5,254 nucleotides of DNA from Cyanobacteria bacterium UBA947 (GTDB taxonomy: Bacteria; Cyanobacteriota; Vampirovibrionia; Gastranaerophilales; Gastranaerophilaceae). The translations under genes and the position numbers were made by a program. Shown here piece by piece: positions 1-5,253 of the stretch. The stretch lies in NCBI GenBank assembly GCA_002293275.1, contig DBCX01000028.1, positions 1-5,254 on the forward strand, in the 5' to 3' direction. Each line of letters begins with the position of its first letter. Within the stretch, counting starts at the first letter, position 1. A model generated the notes under the pieces. The model was not told the origin of the DNA, searched no databases, and saw only the letters and a list, made by a program, of their open reading frames with translations.

Positions 1-2
1 AA

Positions 3-8
3 TATATT
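3..8 (+). promoter_or_regulatory. Possible -10 box upstream of the first small gene
   Basis: TATATT at 3-8 would place a transcription start near base 15. That gives a leader of roughly 19 bases containing the GAGGA ribosome binding site before the ATG at 34. The -35 region lies outside the window, and AT-rich DNA produces such boxes by chance, so this is tentative. Confidence 0.25.
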
Positions 9-33
9 TAGTAAAAAAGTGAGGAAAATTAGT

Positions 34-252
34 ATGAAAGAAAAGTTACAAGAATTTATGTTTGAACTCGGAGAAATATCGTCGCTGTTTCTCGCAATGG
101 CCCAATCTGTTTTTTATTGCTATGATAACGACAAAGGCACCACACATTTGATATCCGTTTCAGAGCTTATTGACAAAAGAATGGGCCAATTGCATTCTGA
201 TATAGAAATGTGGTACAATAGAATCTATGGAAGCATTGAAGAGCTGGATTGA
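34..252 (+). CDS. Small protein of unknown function, 72 aa, overlapping scpB
   Basis: I do not recognise this family. The ATG at 34 is preferred because GAGGA at 21-25 sits 8 bases upstream. An in-frame GTG at 19 would add five residues but has no ribosome binding site. The product is soluble-looking and fairly acidic, with no signal peptide or convincing membrane segment. It has a hydrophobic stretch near residues 15-27 (SSLFLAMAQSVF) and a helical, tryptophan- and tyrosine-containing tail (MWYNRIYGSIEELD). Its last 26 bases overlap the start of scpB in another frame. The DNA is AT-rich, about 33% GC over bases 1-226 by hand count, whereas the next stretch inside scpB (241-300) is about 58%. 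It is not recognisably ScpA, which often precedes scpB. It may be an acquired or fast-evolving gene. The ORF and good SD make translation likely; function is unknown. Confidence 0.6.
   Translation: MKEKLQEFMFELGEISSLFLAMAQSVFYCYDNDKGTTHLISVSELIDKRMGQLHSDIEMWYNRIYGSIEELD
190..219 (+). promoter_or_regulatory. Predicted extended -10 promoter giving a leaderless scpB transcript
   Basis: TTGCAT at 190-195 (4 of 6 to the sigma-70 -35 consensus, TTGACA) lies 18 bases before TACAAT at 214-219. The -10 box is preceded by TGG, which makes the extended form TGnTACAAT. Seven bases separate the box from the scpB ATG at 227, so the expected transcription start falls on or next to the start codon. No SD-like sequence precedes that ATG, which fits a leaderless message. 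The promoter lies inside the upstream small gene. Confidence 0.5.
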
Positions 253-727
253 GGCCGTATTATTCATCACATCGCGCGCGGTGTCGCTCGCGGAGATTGC
301 AAACATCCTCGGCGAAGAAAAAGACGCGGTGGAAGAGGCGATTTTGGAGCTGATATCAGACTACTCGGTGCGCGACGGCGCGTTGGAAATTGACGATGAG
401 GACGGGTATATTTTGCAGGTGAAAGAAGACCACATGGATCTTGTTGAGCTGCTTTGCCCTGCGGACTTGAAACCGGTTGTTATCCGCACGCTTTCTGTTA
501 TCGCGCTGAAAGAGCCTATCCGCCAGACGCTGCTGAAAGATATGCGCGGCTCAAACGCCTATGAGCATGTCGCCGAGCTTGTTGAAAAAGGGCTGGTCTC
601 AAAAACGCGTAACAAAAATTCGTTCATACTGAAAACCACACCGAAGTTCGCCCAGTATTTTAAAATAAAAGGCGACACAAGAGCATTGGCCAAGATGCTG
701 GAAACCGGAGAACTGGCCGATGGGTGA
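227..727 (+). CDS. scpB: Segregation and condensation protein B (SMC complex subunit)
   Basis: ScpB proteins dimerise and bind the kleisin ScpA, which bridges the two heads of the SMC ATPase. The complex organises and helps segregate the chromosome in the cytoplasm. The 166-residue product has the family's two winged-helix domains. The first covers about residues 5-75 and opens with the characteristic WIEAVLFITSRAVSLAEIA. The second covers about 82-147, with RTLSVIALKEPI (87-98), MRGSNAYEHVAELVEKGLV (106-124) and the closing TTPKFAQYF (137-145). The usual glycine-rich GRP turn before the TTP motif is reduced here to KTRNKNSF. Family members are commonly somewhat longer, mainly through a variable tail. 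The ATG at 227 puts the IEAVLF motif near residue 8, as expected, although it has no SD; a promoter box ends 7 bases upstream. scpA is not in this window. The stop overlaps the next gene by 8 bases. Assignment rests on motifs and is strong. Confidence 0.88.
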   Translation: MEALKSWIEAVLFITSRAVSLAEIANILGEEKDAVEEAILELISDYSVRDGALEIDDEDGYILQVKEDHMDLVELLCPADLKPVVIRTLSVIALKEPIRQTLLKDMRGSNAYEHVAELVEKGLVSKTRNKNSFILKTTPKFAQYFKIKGDTRALAKMLETGELADG

Positions 728-1970
728 GCGCGTCCGCTTGAAAGTTTTGACGGCTGTTCTGGTCATTCTTGTTGTTTTCGCAAAAGTTGTGCCGTCCGCC
801 TGTTACAAACAAGGGCTTGCGCTGACGGAAAGGGGTAAATGTGAGCCGGCTTATATTTTGATGAAAACCGCTTACTTTTTTAATCCGGACAACAAGGATT
901 ACCGGTATTATTACACAAAAAGCATGATGTGTATGCCGGTGACAATGGATATCCAAAAACGGGTTTTTAAAATAGCCGACAGCGCGGCGGAGGACAGCGC
1001 GGCGGTTCTGGCACAAAACCGGATTGCCGATTGGAAATACGCGTTTGGCGAAAATTATATTGAGCAGGCGCCGTCAAACGAGGGTATCATCCGGTGGGAC
1101 ACGCAATCGTTTCCGTTGAAGATTTATTATGGGGCTGCGGCCGCGGTGCCGCAGTATTACGAAACACGGACCTGGCAGGCGTTTTCGCAATGGGAAAACT
1201 CAAGCGGGTTTTTGAAATTTAAACGTGTTGACAAAAAATACGATGCGAACATTGTTGTGGAAGTCGTGCCTGCGCAGCACAACTGTCAAGGTGAGCGTTG
1301 CCAGTATATTATGGGTGTCACAGAACCTGTGATTAAATCGCGGCGGCTTGAATCAATGAAGATTACTATGTATGCAAAAGATCCGGCCGGCAACTATTTT
1401 AGTGAGAAGGATTTTTTCAACACTATTATACACGAGGCAGGGCACGCGCTCGGGGTTATGGGGCACAGTTATAACGAGGACGATATAATGTATCTGGCAT
1501 CGGATGAAAGCGATATGTACAAGGCGTACCGGAGCGATTTTCAAAGTTTGTCGGAAAGGGATGTTAACACAATAAAGCTGCTGTACCGGATGGTTCCGGA
1601 GATTTCAAACGGGCCATGCGCGGACAGCACCGTTTATCCGCCCGTGGTTTTGGGCAGCGGCAAGGTTGTGTGCAGCAGAAAAATCAAAGAGGCGCTGTAT
1701 TATATAAAACAGGCGCCGGATATGTCGGCCGGGTATGTGGATTTGGGCAGCGCGTATGCGCAGGACGGGCAGATAGAAAGGGCGGTTGAAGCGTTTGAGC
1801 AGGGGCTCGCGCGTGCCGCAACAGATGAGGAAAAATATATTATATATTATAATATGGCTGTGGTGTATATAAACAACAGAAACCCCGAACAGGCGCGCAA
1901 ATACGCGCTTCAAGCACAGGCGATTGATGATAATCAAGAGATTAGGGATTTGGTAGAGTCGATTAAATAG
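720..1970 (+). CDS. Exported matrixin-like zinc metalloprotease with TPR-like repeats
   Basis: This is predicted to be a secreted or membrane-anchored zinc peptidase acting outside the cytoplasm. Residues 7-28 form a hydrophobic export signal or anchor after a basic start (RVRLK). The segment ends VVPSAC, a poor match to a lipobox, so lipoprotein status is uncertain. Residues about 29-70 resemble a TPR-type helical hairpin. The catalytic domain runs from about 122 to 290. It contains the full metzincin zinc site HEAGHALGVMGH at 238-249 (ligands H238, H242, H249; catalytic E239), followed by DDIMY with M257 as the likely Met-turn. Two TPR-like units follow, at about 333-366 and 371-404 (YVDLGSAYAQDGQIERAVEAF and YYNMAVVYINNRNPEQARKYA regions). 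The ATG at 720 has CGGAG 9 bases upstream and overlaps the scpB stop by 8 bases, implying coupled translation. The substrate is unknown; the TPRs suggest a protein partner. No separate prodomain cysteine switch is evident. Confidence 0.85.
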   Translation: MGERVRLKVLTAVLVILVVFAKVVPSACYKQGLALTERGKCEPAYILMKTAYFFNPDNKDYRYYYTKSMMCMPVTMDIQKRVFKIADSAAEDSAAVLAQNRIADWKYAFGENYIEQAPSNEGIIRWDTQSFPLKIYYGAAAAVPQYYETRTWQAFSQWENSSGFLKFKRVDKKYDANIVVEVVPAQHNCQGERCQYIMGVTEPVIKSRRLESMKITMYAKDPAGNYFSEKDFFNTIIHEAGHALGVMGHSYNEDDIMYLASDESDMYKAYRSDFQSLSERDVNTIKLLYRMVPEISNGPCADSTVYPPVVLGSGKVVCSRKIKEALYYIKQAPDMSAGYVDLGSAYAQDGQIERAVEAFEQGLARAATDEEKYIIYYNMAVVYINNRNPEQARKYALQAQAIDDNQEIRDLVESIK

Positions 1971-1983
1971 GCGCAGTGTCAGA

Positions 1984-2006
1984 GCAGAGACCAAATCCCC
2001 ATCTGC
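1984..2006. other. Convergent intergenic gap with a weak inverted repeat
   Basis: The 41-base gap (1971-2011) between the two convergent stop codons holds one weak inverted repeat, GCAGA (1984-1988) with TCTGC (2002-2006) around a 13-base loop. There is no T-run on either strand, so this is not a good intrinsic terminator. Transcription from the two blocks may run into each other, or end by a factor-dependent route. Confidence 0.2.
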
Positions 2007-2011
2007 AGGAT

Positions 2012-2800
2012 TTACCCCAGCAAATTCTCCAAAATCTGCGCGGTTGAGTAGGATTTGTTCAGCGTGTAAAAATGCAACCCGGAAACGCCCGAATCAAGCA
2101 ACTGCTGGCACTGCATTGACGCAAGCTCAATCCCCATTTTGACAATATCCTCGGGTGAGTACTTTTCAAGCCGTTCGGTTATAGCAGCCGGCACGGTGAT
2201 TTTTGCAAGATTTGTCATGCGCTCAACCTGTTTTTTGCTGACGATTGGCATAATCCCTGGGATTATCGGCAGGTAAATCCCCGCGTCGCGCACAAGCTGC
2301 ACGTATGAAAAAAACTTGTCGTTGTCAAAAAACAGCTGGGTGAAAATTGCGGATGCGCCTGCGTCAACCTTTTTTTTCAGGTTTTCAATATCAGTGAGCA
2401 AATCCGGCGCGTCAATGTGGCCTTCCGGGTAGCCGGCAACGCCAATATCCATCCGTGTTTTTGATTTGATAAGCGTGACCAGATCGCTTGCGTGGCGATA
2501 AGGGCTCGTTTCGTCCACGGTATCACCGCGCAGGGCAAGGATATTTTCGATTCCAAGCGCGTTGATTTCATCAATGCTTTCGGCCGAACGGCACAAAAGA
2601 TGCGCCATAACGTCCATGCCAAGACCGTTTTTTATCCGATCCAAAAGCCTGACATCGCACCCGCCGCCGCCCGTTTGGGTAAGCGAAATAAACGCAGGGT
2701 TGAGCTCTTTCAACCGCTGCAATTCCTCCGGCAGCCCTTCGTGAGGGAAGACTTCAAACGAGATGACGTTCTTGTTTTTATAGATTTCAGTTAGTTTCAT
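2012..2800 (-). CDS. metF: 5,10-methylenetetrahydrofolate reductase
   Basis: MetF reduces 5,10-methylene-THF to 5-methyl-THF using FAD, supplying the methyl group for methionine synthesis. It is a cytoplasmic beta8-alpha8 barrel. The family landmarks are present in order: SFEVFP at 14-19, where E16 matches the catalytic glutamate of the FEFFP motif; TQTGGGG at 41-47; ALRGD at 89-93, with the flavin-contacting aspartate; VAGYPEGH at 121-128; FTQLFFD at 153-159; PGIMPI at 181-186; and GLHFYTLN at 241-248. At 262 residues it is shorter than the 296-residue E. coli enzyme, mostly by trimmed ends and loops, but no key motif is lost. The usual proline pair after FEFF reads PH here. The ATG at 2800 is preceded by GGTGG and overlaps the end of the zinc-ribbon gene by 14 bases, so translation is probably coupled. 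No methionine synthase gene lies nearby. Confidence 0.93.
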   Translation of the reverse strand: MKLTEIYKNKNVISFEVFPHEGLPEELQRLKELNPAFISLTQTGGGGCDVRLLDRIKNGLGMDVMAHLLCRSAESIDEINALGIENILALRGDTVDETSPYRHASDLVTLIKSKTRMDIGVAGYPEGHIDAPDLLTDIENLKKKVDAGASAIFTQLFFDNDKFFSYVQLVRDAGIYLPIIPGIMPIVSKKQVERMTNLAKITVPAAITERLEKYSPEDIVKMGIELASMQCQQLLDSGVSGLHFYTLNKSYSTAQILENLLG

Positions 2801-2981
2801 CTTTATCCACCACCAGGCCGCAGTTTAGGCACGCGAGCGTTTCGCCCGTGCTGTCAACCGGCATGAAAATATGCTCCGTGCACTCGTCAACCTCCTCCTC
2901 CGGCGCGTTGAGCGGGTCGTAGAGCCGGCTCGGATACTTTTTCGGCCGGAACATATCCACTATCGCCTCAATCAGATACAA
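2787..2981 (-). CDS. Small zinc-ribbon protein, 64 aa, TTG start
   Basis: This is a short cytoplasmic protein of unknown function. Its C-terminal half carries a likely zinc site, C34-x2-H37 and C51-x2-C54 separated by 13 residues, inside an acidic context (residues 28-33 are EEEVDE). The N-terminal 20 residues are helical and basic towards the end (FRPKKYPSRL). The predicted start is TTG at 2981, because GGAGG lies at 2990-2986, 4 bases upstream. The next ATG in frame (codon 10, at 2954) has a poorer site. The gene overlaps the cdd stop by 10 bases and the metF start by 14 bases, so it is wedged into a translationally coupled trio. The ribbon could bind protein or nucleic acid. A role alongside MetF is suggested only by position. 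The reading frame is convincing because of the paired metal ligands and strong SD. Confidence 0.7.
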   Translation of the reverse strand: MYLIEAIVDMFRPKKYPSRLYDPLNAPEEEVDECTEHIFMPVDSTGETLACLNCGLVVDKDETN

Positions 2982-3325
2982 AACGCCTCCGGTAAAAGTT
3001 CGTGCAAGGCAACGGTTTTTTCCTCCGTAATTATATCAGGATCGCCAAACTCCGCCAAAAACTGCCGGCATGCTCCGCACGGGACACAGTTTTTCAGCTT
3101 TGGAGAGTGGACTGCGACAGCCTTTATCTCGCGTTCGCCGGCCGCAATTGCAGCTGATGCCGCATTGCGCTCCGCGCAGATTGACAGCCCGTAGCTTGCG
3201 TTTTCCACATTGCAGCCGGTGTAAATTTTCCCGCTTGACGTCAGAACCGCCGCGCCGACCGGAAAGTCAGAGTATTTGCAGTAGGCGTTTTTTGCCGCTG
3301 CTTTTGCGTGTTCAAGTAGTTCCAT
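2972..3325 (-). CDS. cdd: Cytidine deaminase (small tetrameric type)
   Basis: This enzyme hydrolytically deaminates cytidine and deoxycytidine to uridine and deoxyuridine in pyrimidine salvage, in the cytoplasm. The zinc and catalytic motif CAE is at residues 50-52 (C50 ligand, E52 proton shuttle), and PCGAC at 82-86 gives the other two ligands, C83 and C86. NVENASYG at 39-46 is the substrate-binding segment (N39, E41), and FPVGAAV at 21-27 is the usual early strand. The C-terminal HELLPEAF is typical of the family. At 117 residues it is at the short end of the homotetrameric class, with little after the last motif. The ATG at 3325 is the only reasonable start. It lies 13 bases after the radical SAM stop with no SD, but an extended -10 box ends 7 bases before it. 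Its stop overlaps the zinc-ribbon gene by 10 bases. Confidence 0.95.
   Translation of the reverse strand: MELLEHAKAAAKNAYCKYSDFPVGAAVLTSSGKIYTGCNVENASYGLSICAERNAASAAIAAGEREIKAVAVHSPKLKNCVPCGACRQFLAEFGDPDIITEEKTVALHELLPEAFCI
2982..2990 (-). promoter_or_regulatory. Shine-Dalgarno deciding the TTG start of the zinc-ribbon gene
   Basis: On the minus strand GGAGG (2990-2986) is followed by four bases and then TTG at 2981. It lies inside the last codons of cdd (the PEAF segment). The close match to the SD consensus is the main reason for choosing a TTG start over the internal ATG. Confidence 0.6.
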
Positions 3326-3332
3326 AAATTAT

Positions 3333-3341
3333 ATTATATCA
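3333..3341 (-). promoter_or_regulatory. Consensus extended -10 box giving a leaderless cdd transcript
   Basis: On the minus strand TGATATAAT covers 3341-3333, a perfect TATAAT preceded by TGn. The TG comes from the TGA stop codon of the radical SAM gene. Seven bases (3332-3326) separate the box from the cdd ATG, so initiation is expected at or beside the start codon. No good -35 box is seen about 17 bases upstream, which an extended -10 can tolerate. A second, overlapping TATAAT begins 5 bases later but ends too close to the ATG to give a full start codon. Confidence 0.5.
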
Positions 3342-4190
3342 TGCAAAAAGTTTATAATCTATTGCGAACATTGCGGTCTTGTTTTTGATGCAGTTGGCGC
3401 AGGCAGTTGATTCAAGGACATTTTTGCGCGTATAATCCGTAAAATCCGCACCGCATCTGCCGCGGTGGTCGTTGGCCAAGAATGCGCAGGTGTAAACGCC
3501 TTTTGTGGTAAGTATTCTGCCGTGTTCACAGTCAAGTGTGCACCATTTTGTACCGGTTTCGGCGGGATGCTGCTTATCATACCAATCGTTTATTACGATA
3601 TGTCGCTCTTTTGCGTTGAACCCTGCGCGCTCGCAAACCTGACGCAGCTGCGCCGCAAGCTCTTTGCGGTCCTCTTTATAATAATTTGTTACGCACAAAA
3701 TCGGCTCAAACCCGTATTTTACAACACTTTTTATGGCACACACCGTTTGGCGCCACGAGCCGCGTGAGCGAATATCATCGTTTTTCAGCTCATCCCAGTG
3801 GTCAATGCTGAACTTAAAAATTATCTCAAACTTGCTCTCGTCCTCAACTTTTTTCAAAAACCGCGCCTTTTTTTCGTTGATAAAATGGCCGTTTGTGTGG
3901 ATACAAACGTTGGTGCGTTTCAGGCACATGCGCAAGATGGCGTTAAAATCCGGATGGGTCATCGGCTCTGCGCCGGTCAGGTAGATACATTTGAGACTTT
4001 CGCCTTTGGTATCAATCAGTGTCTGCCGCACCAAATCCGGTGATATAAAGTCTTTGACATTTTTTGTCAGCCCAAAATCAATCCAGCAGTGCTTGCAGCG
4101 CTGGGTGCAGTTTTTTTCGGTCAGCTCTATAAACAGGTTATTCAACTCTTTTAGCTCGCTCGTCGGGGCTTTGCAAATCGCATTTATCAT
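3339..4190 (-). CDS. Radical SAM enzyme with C-terminal SPASM/Twitch-like cysteine cluster
   Basis: The enzyme is predicted to cleave S-adenosylmethionine at a [4Fe-4S] cluster to make a 5'-deoxyadenosyl radical. The cluster motif is C28-x3-C32-x2-C35, followed by a GGEP-like motif reading LTGAEPMTHPDF at 71-82 and the strand segment CIHTNGHF at 96-103. The last quarter holds a second set of cysteines: C217, C221, C235, C246, C264 and C267. C221-x9-G-x3-C235 resembles the start of SPASM/Twitch auxiliary-cluster domains, and C264-x2-C267 the later pair. SPASM enzymes often modify peptides or proteins, but no precursor peptide gene is visible nearby and the substrate is unknown. Length (283 residues) is compact for a SPASM protein. 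The ATG at 4190 has GAGGAG 10 bases upstream. cdd follows after 13 bases. Superfamily assignment is very secure; the specific family is not. Confidence 0.85.
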   Translation of the reverse strand: MINAICKAPTSELKELNNLFIELTEKNCTQRCKHCWIDFGLTKNVKDFISPDLVRQTLIDTKGESLKCIYLTGAEPMTHPDFNAILRMCLKRTNVCIHTNGHFINEKKARFLKKVEDESKFEIIFKFSIDHWDELKNDDIRSRGSWRQTVCAIKSVVKYGFEPILCVTNYYKEDRKELAAQLRQVCERAGFNAKERHIVINDWYDKQHPAETGTKWCTLDCEHGRILTTKGVYTCAFLANDHRGRCGADFTDYTRKNVLESTACANCIKNKTAMFAIDYKLFA

Positions 4191-4198
4191 ATTTGTCC

Positions 4199-4229
4199 TA
4201 CTCCTCTTGATAATAATCTAGCAGGAGTA
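4199..4229 (-). promoter_or_regulatory. Inverted repeat able to mask the radical SAM gene's ribosome binding site
   Basis: On the minus strand TACTCCT (4229-4223) is perfectly complementary to AGGAGTA (4205-4199), a 7-bp stem around a 17-base loop. The downstream arm contains most of the GAGGAG SD (4206-4201). A transcript containing both arms could fold and hide the site. The pairing is visible; its use in control is inferred. Confidence 0.35.
4215..4223 (-). promoter_or_regulatory. Possible extended -10 box for the radical SAM gene
   Basis: TGCTAGATT (minus strand, 4223-4215) fits TGnTAnnnT. Transcription would begin near 4208, giving an 18-base leader with the SD GAGGAG but without the upstream anti-SD arm. 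A TTGACT (4250-4245) lies 24 bases before TAGATT, too far to be its -35 box, so the promoter call is modest. Confidence 0.35.
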
Positions 4230-4288
4230 CAGATTTAAAAAATCAGTCAACCGGATAGCGTTCAGGGTAAATGTGTGGGCCGGCCGGA

Positions 4289-4606
4289 TTAATTATCACC
4301 AAAATCGTCGGGCTTTTTATCAGACAGCCAGCGGCTCATCAGATAATTTTCATAACTCAACGCAAAATTATAAAGCGCATTCACCAGCACCCGTCCGGAC
4401 TCGGACTTGCCGACGATGAAAAAATCACCCTGCGGATTTTCCGCCAGCATAATTTCTGTGTGAACGATTTTATCAACGTGGCCTTTGGGGTTTTTGTACA
4501 CAATCTCGCGGACCCAAGCCGCGAGCAGCTTTACCGCGGTTGTTTGGCCGCCTGTGATACGCTCTTTGTTGTCCTGCAAATATTTTGAAAACTCCTTTAA
4601 TATCAT
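4289..4606 (-). CDS. Unknown 105-aa protein translationally coupled to comF
   Basis: I do not recognise this family. It is a small, mixed-charge, probably cytoplasmic protein without signal peptide or membrane span. The N-terminal half looks helical (about residues 3-38, including TTAVKLLAAWVREIVY). The centre carries a strand-like stretch (DFFIVGKSESGRVLV, 61-75), followed by an aromatic helix (NALYNFALSYENYLMSRWL, 77-94) and an acidic, disordered-looking tail (DKKPDDFGDN). There are no cysteines and no nucleotide-binding motif. The ATG at 4606 overlaps the comF stop as ATGA, and GGTGAG lies 3 bases upstream inside comF, so it is almost certainly translated by coupling to comF. The reading frame is therefore well supported although the role is unknown. 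Position suggests a partner in DNA uptake or in whatever ComF does here, but that is inference. Confidence 0.7.
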   Translation of the reverse strand: MILKEFSKYLQDNKERITGGQTTAVKLLAAWVREIVYKNPKGHVDKIVHTEIMLAENPQGDFFIVGKSESGRVLVNALYNFALSYENYLMSRWLSDKKPDDFGDN

Positions 4607-5241
4607 GAGCTCACCGTTGACGCCGCAAGACAGATTATATCGTCTGTGCCGCTTTTTTTGAGTTCTTTTATTATTTCTTCAAAAGTTGTGCCTGTCGTGC
4701 AAATATCGTCAATGAGCAGAACTGTTCCGGGTGCGCGGCCTTGGACTTCAAACGCGCCGGCCAGATTTATCCCGCGCTGTTTTTTGGAAAGATTATATTG
4801 CACCGCGGTGTCTTTGACGCGCCGCACCAAGCCGGTGTTGAGCTTGCAGCCGGTGAGTTTGCACAGTTCTTCCGCGGCTAAGTCCATGTGGTTGTACTTG
4901 CGTTTTTTAACGCGGTTTGGGTGCTGCGGTACGGGCACGATTGTAAAATCCGCTTGCAGCCCGGCTTTTTGCATATAATCGCACATGAATTTCGCCAGAA
5001 AGTACGCCAAATCCCGCTGGTTGTGGTATTTCAGGCCGCGGATAAGTTTTTGCAAATCTTTTGAATAGATGCCTGCGCAGTAGATTTTTTTACCTTCTAC
5101 AATACGGTTTGGGCGCGCGGCGAGATGTTCAAGCCTGTTGTAACAAGCCCTGCACATTTTTACCCCTTCGCGCGAGCTGCGGCAAAAATAACATTTTTTC
5201 TTGTAAATTAAATCCAAAAAATTTTTTATAAAATTTTTCAT
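4603..5241 (-). CDS. comF: ComF family phosphoribosyltransferase-like protein
   Basis: ComF/GntX-family proteins have a type I phosphoribosyltransferase fold with an N-terminal zinc finger. In naturally competent bacteria ComF is needed for DNA uptake and interacts with single-stranded-DNA handling factors in the cytoplasm; in other bacteria its role is unclear. The 212-residue product has the four-cysteine finger C17-x2-C20 and C30-x2-C33. Next comes LIRGLKYHNQRDLAYFLA (67-84), VPVPQHPNRVKKRKYNHMDLAA (102-123), the QYNLSKKQRGINLAGAF signature (148-164), and the PRPP-binding loop VLLIDDICTTGTT at 174-186 with the acidic pair D178-D179. All family motifs are present and the length is typical. 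The ATG at 5241 lacks an SD; TAATAT ends 6 bases upstream. The stop overlaps the next gene by 4 bases (ATGA). No other competence gene is in the window, so competence itself cannot be inferred. Confidence 0.93.
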   Translation of the reverse strand: MKNFIKNFLDLIYKKKCYFCRSSREGVKMCRACYNRLEHLAARPNRIVEGKKIYCAGIYSKDLQKLIRGLKYHNQRDLAYFLAKFMCDYMQKAGLQADFTIVPVPQHPNRVKKRKYNHMDLAAEELCKLTGCKLNTGLVRRVKDTAVQYNLSKKQRGINLAGAFEVQGRAPGTVLLIDDICTTGTTFEEIIKELKKSGTDDIICLAASTVSS

Positions 5242-5249
5242 GGTACAAT
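5241..5249 (+). promoter_or_regulatory. Possible divergent extended -10 box at the right edge
   Basis: TGGTACAAT on the plus strand (5241-5249) is identical to the box in front of scpB (211-219). If active it would drive a gene beyond the right edge, divergent from comF, with the two -10 boxes overlapping. No clear -35 box is visible in the A/T-rich start of comF. Confidence 0.25.
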
Positions 5250-5253
5250 ATTA
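5248..5253 (-). promoter_or_regulatory. Possible -10 box immediately before comF
   Basis: TAATAT on the minus strand (5253-5248) ends 6 bases before the comF ATG, with no SD between. Initiation would fall at or next to the start codon. The -35 region is beyond the window edge, so the promoter cannot be judged fully. Confidence 0.35.

Noticed and set aside
24..28. Possibility that the left-end small gene is the 3' part of scpA
   Set aside because: The ORF has its own SD and start, is preceded by a likely -10 box, and its sequence shows no resemblance to the ScpA C-terminal winged helix that I can recognise.
660..1016. Minus-strand ORF of 118 codons covering the end of scpB and the start of the protease gene
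   Set aside because: It is antisense to two well-supported coding regions, and its cysteine- and histidine-rich composition looks like a reverse reading of codons rather than a real protein.
2871..3194. Plus-strand ORF opposite the zinc-ribbon gene and cdd
   Set aside because: It is antisense to cdd, whose catalytic motifs are unambiguous; no domain or ribosome binding site supports the plus strand.
4245..4250. TTGACT on the minus strand as a -35 box for the radical SAM gene
   Set aside because: The best -10 candidate (TAGATT, 4220-4215) is 24 bases away, and nothing resembling TATAAT lies 16-18 bases downstream.
4278..4287. GGCCGGCCGG palindrome just after the unknown 105-aa gene, considered as a terminator
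   Set aside because: The symmetric core leaves no room for a loop and no T-run follows directly; a T-run about 30 bases further on (near 4243-4238) has no proper stem in front of it.
4191..4288. Precursor-peptide gene for the radical SAM enzyme in the 98-base gap
   Set aside because: The minus strand of the gap contains no ATG or GTG, and its only TTG is followed in frame by a stop within a few codons.
4271..4588. Plus-strand ORF of 105 codons antisense to the 105-aa minus-strand gene
   Set aside because: It lies almost entirely over the minus-strand gene, has no SD or domain, and the minus-strand frame is fixed by its ATGA overlap with comF.
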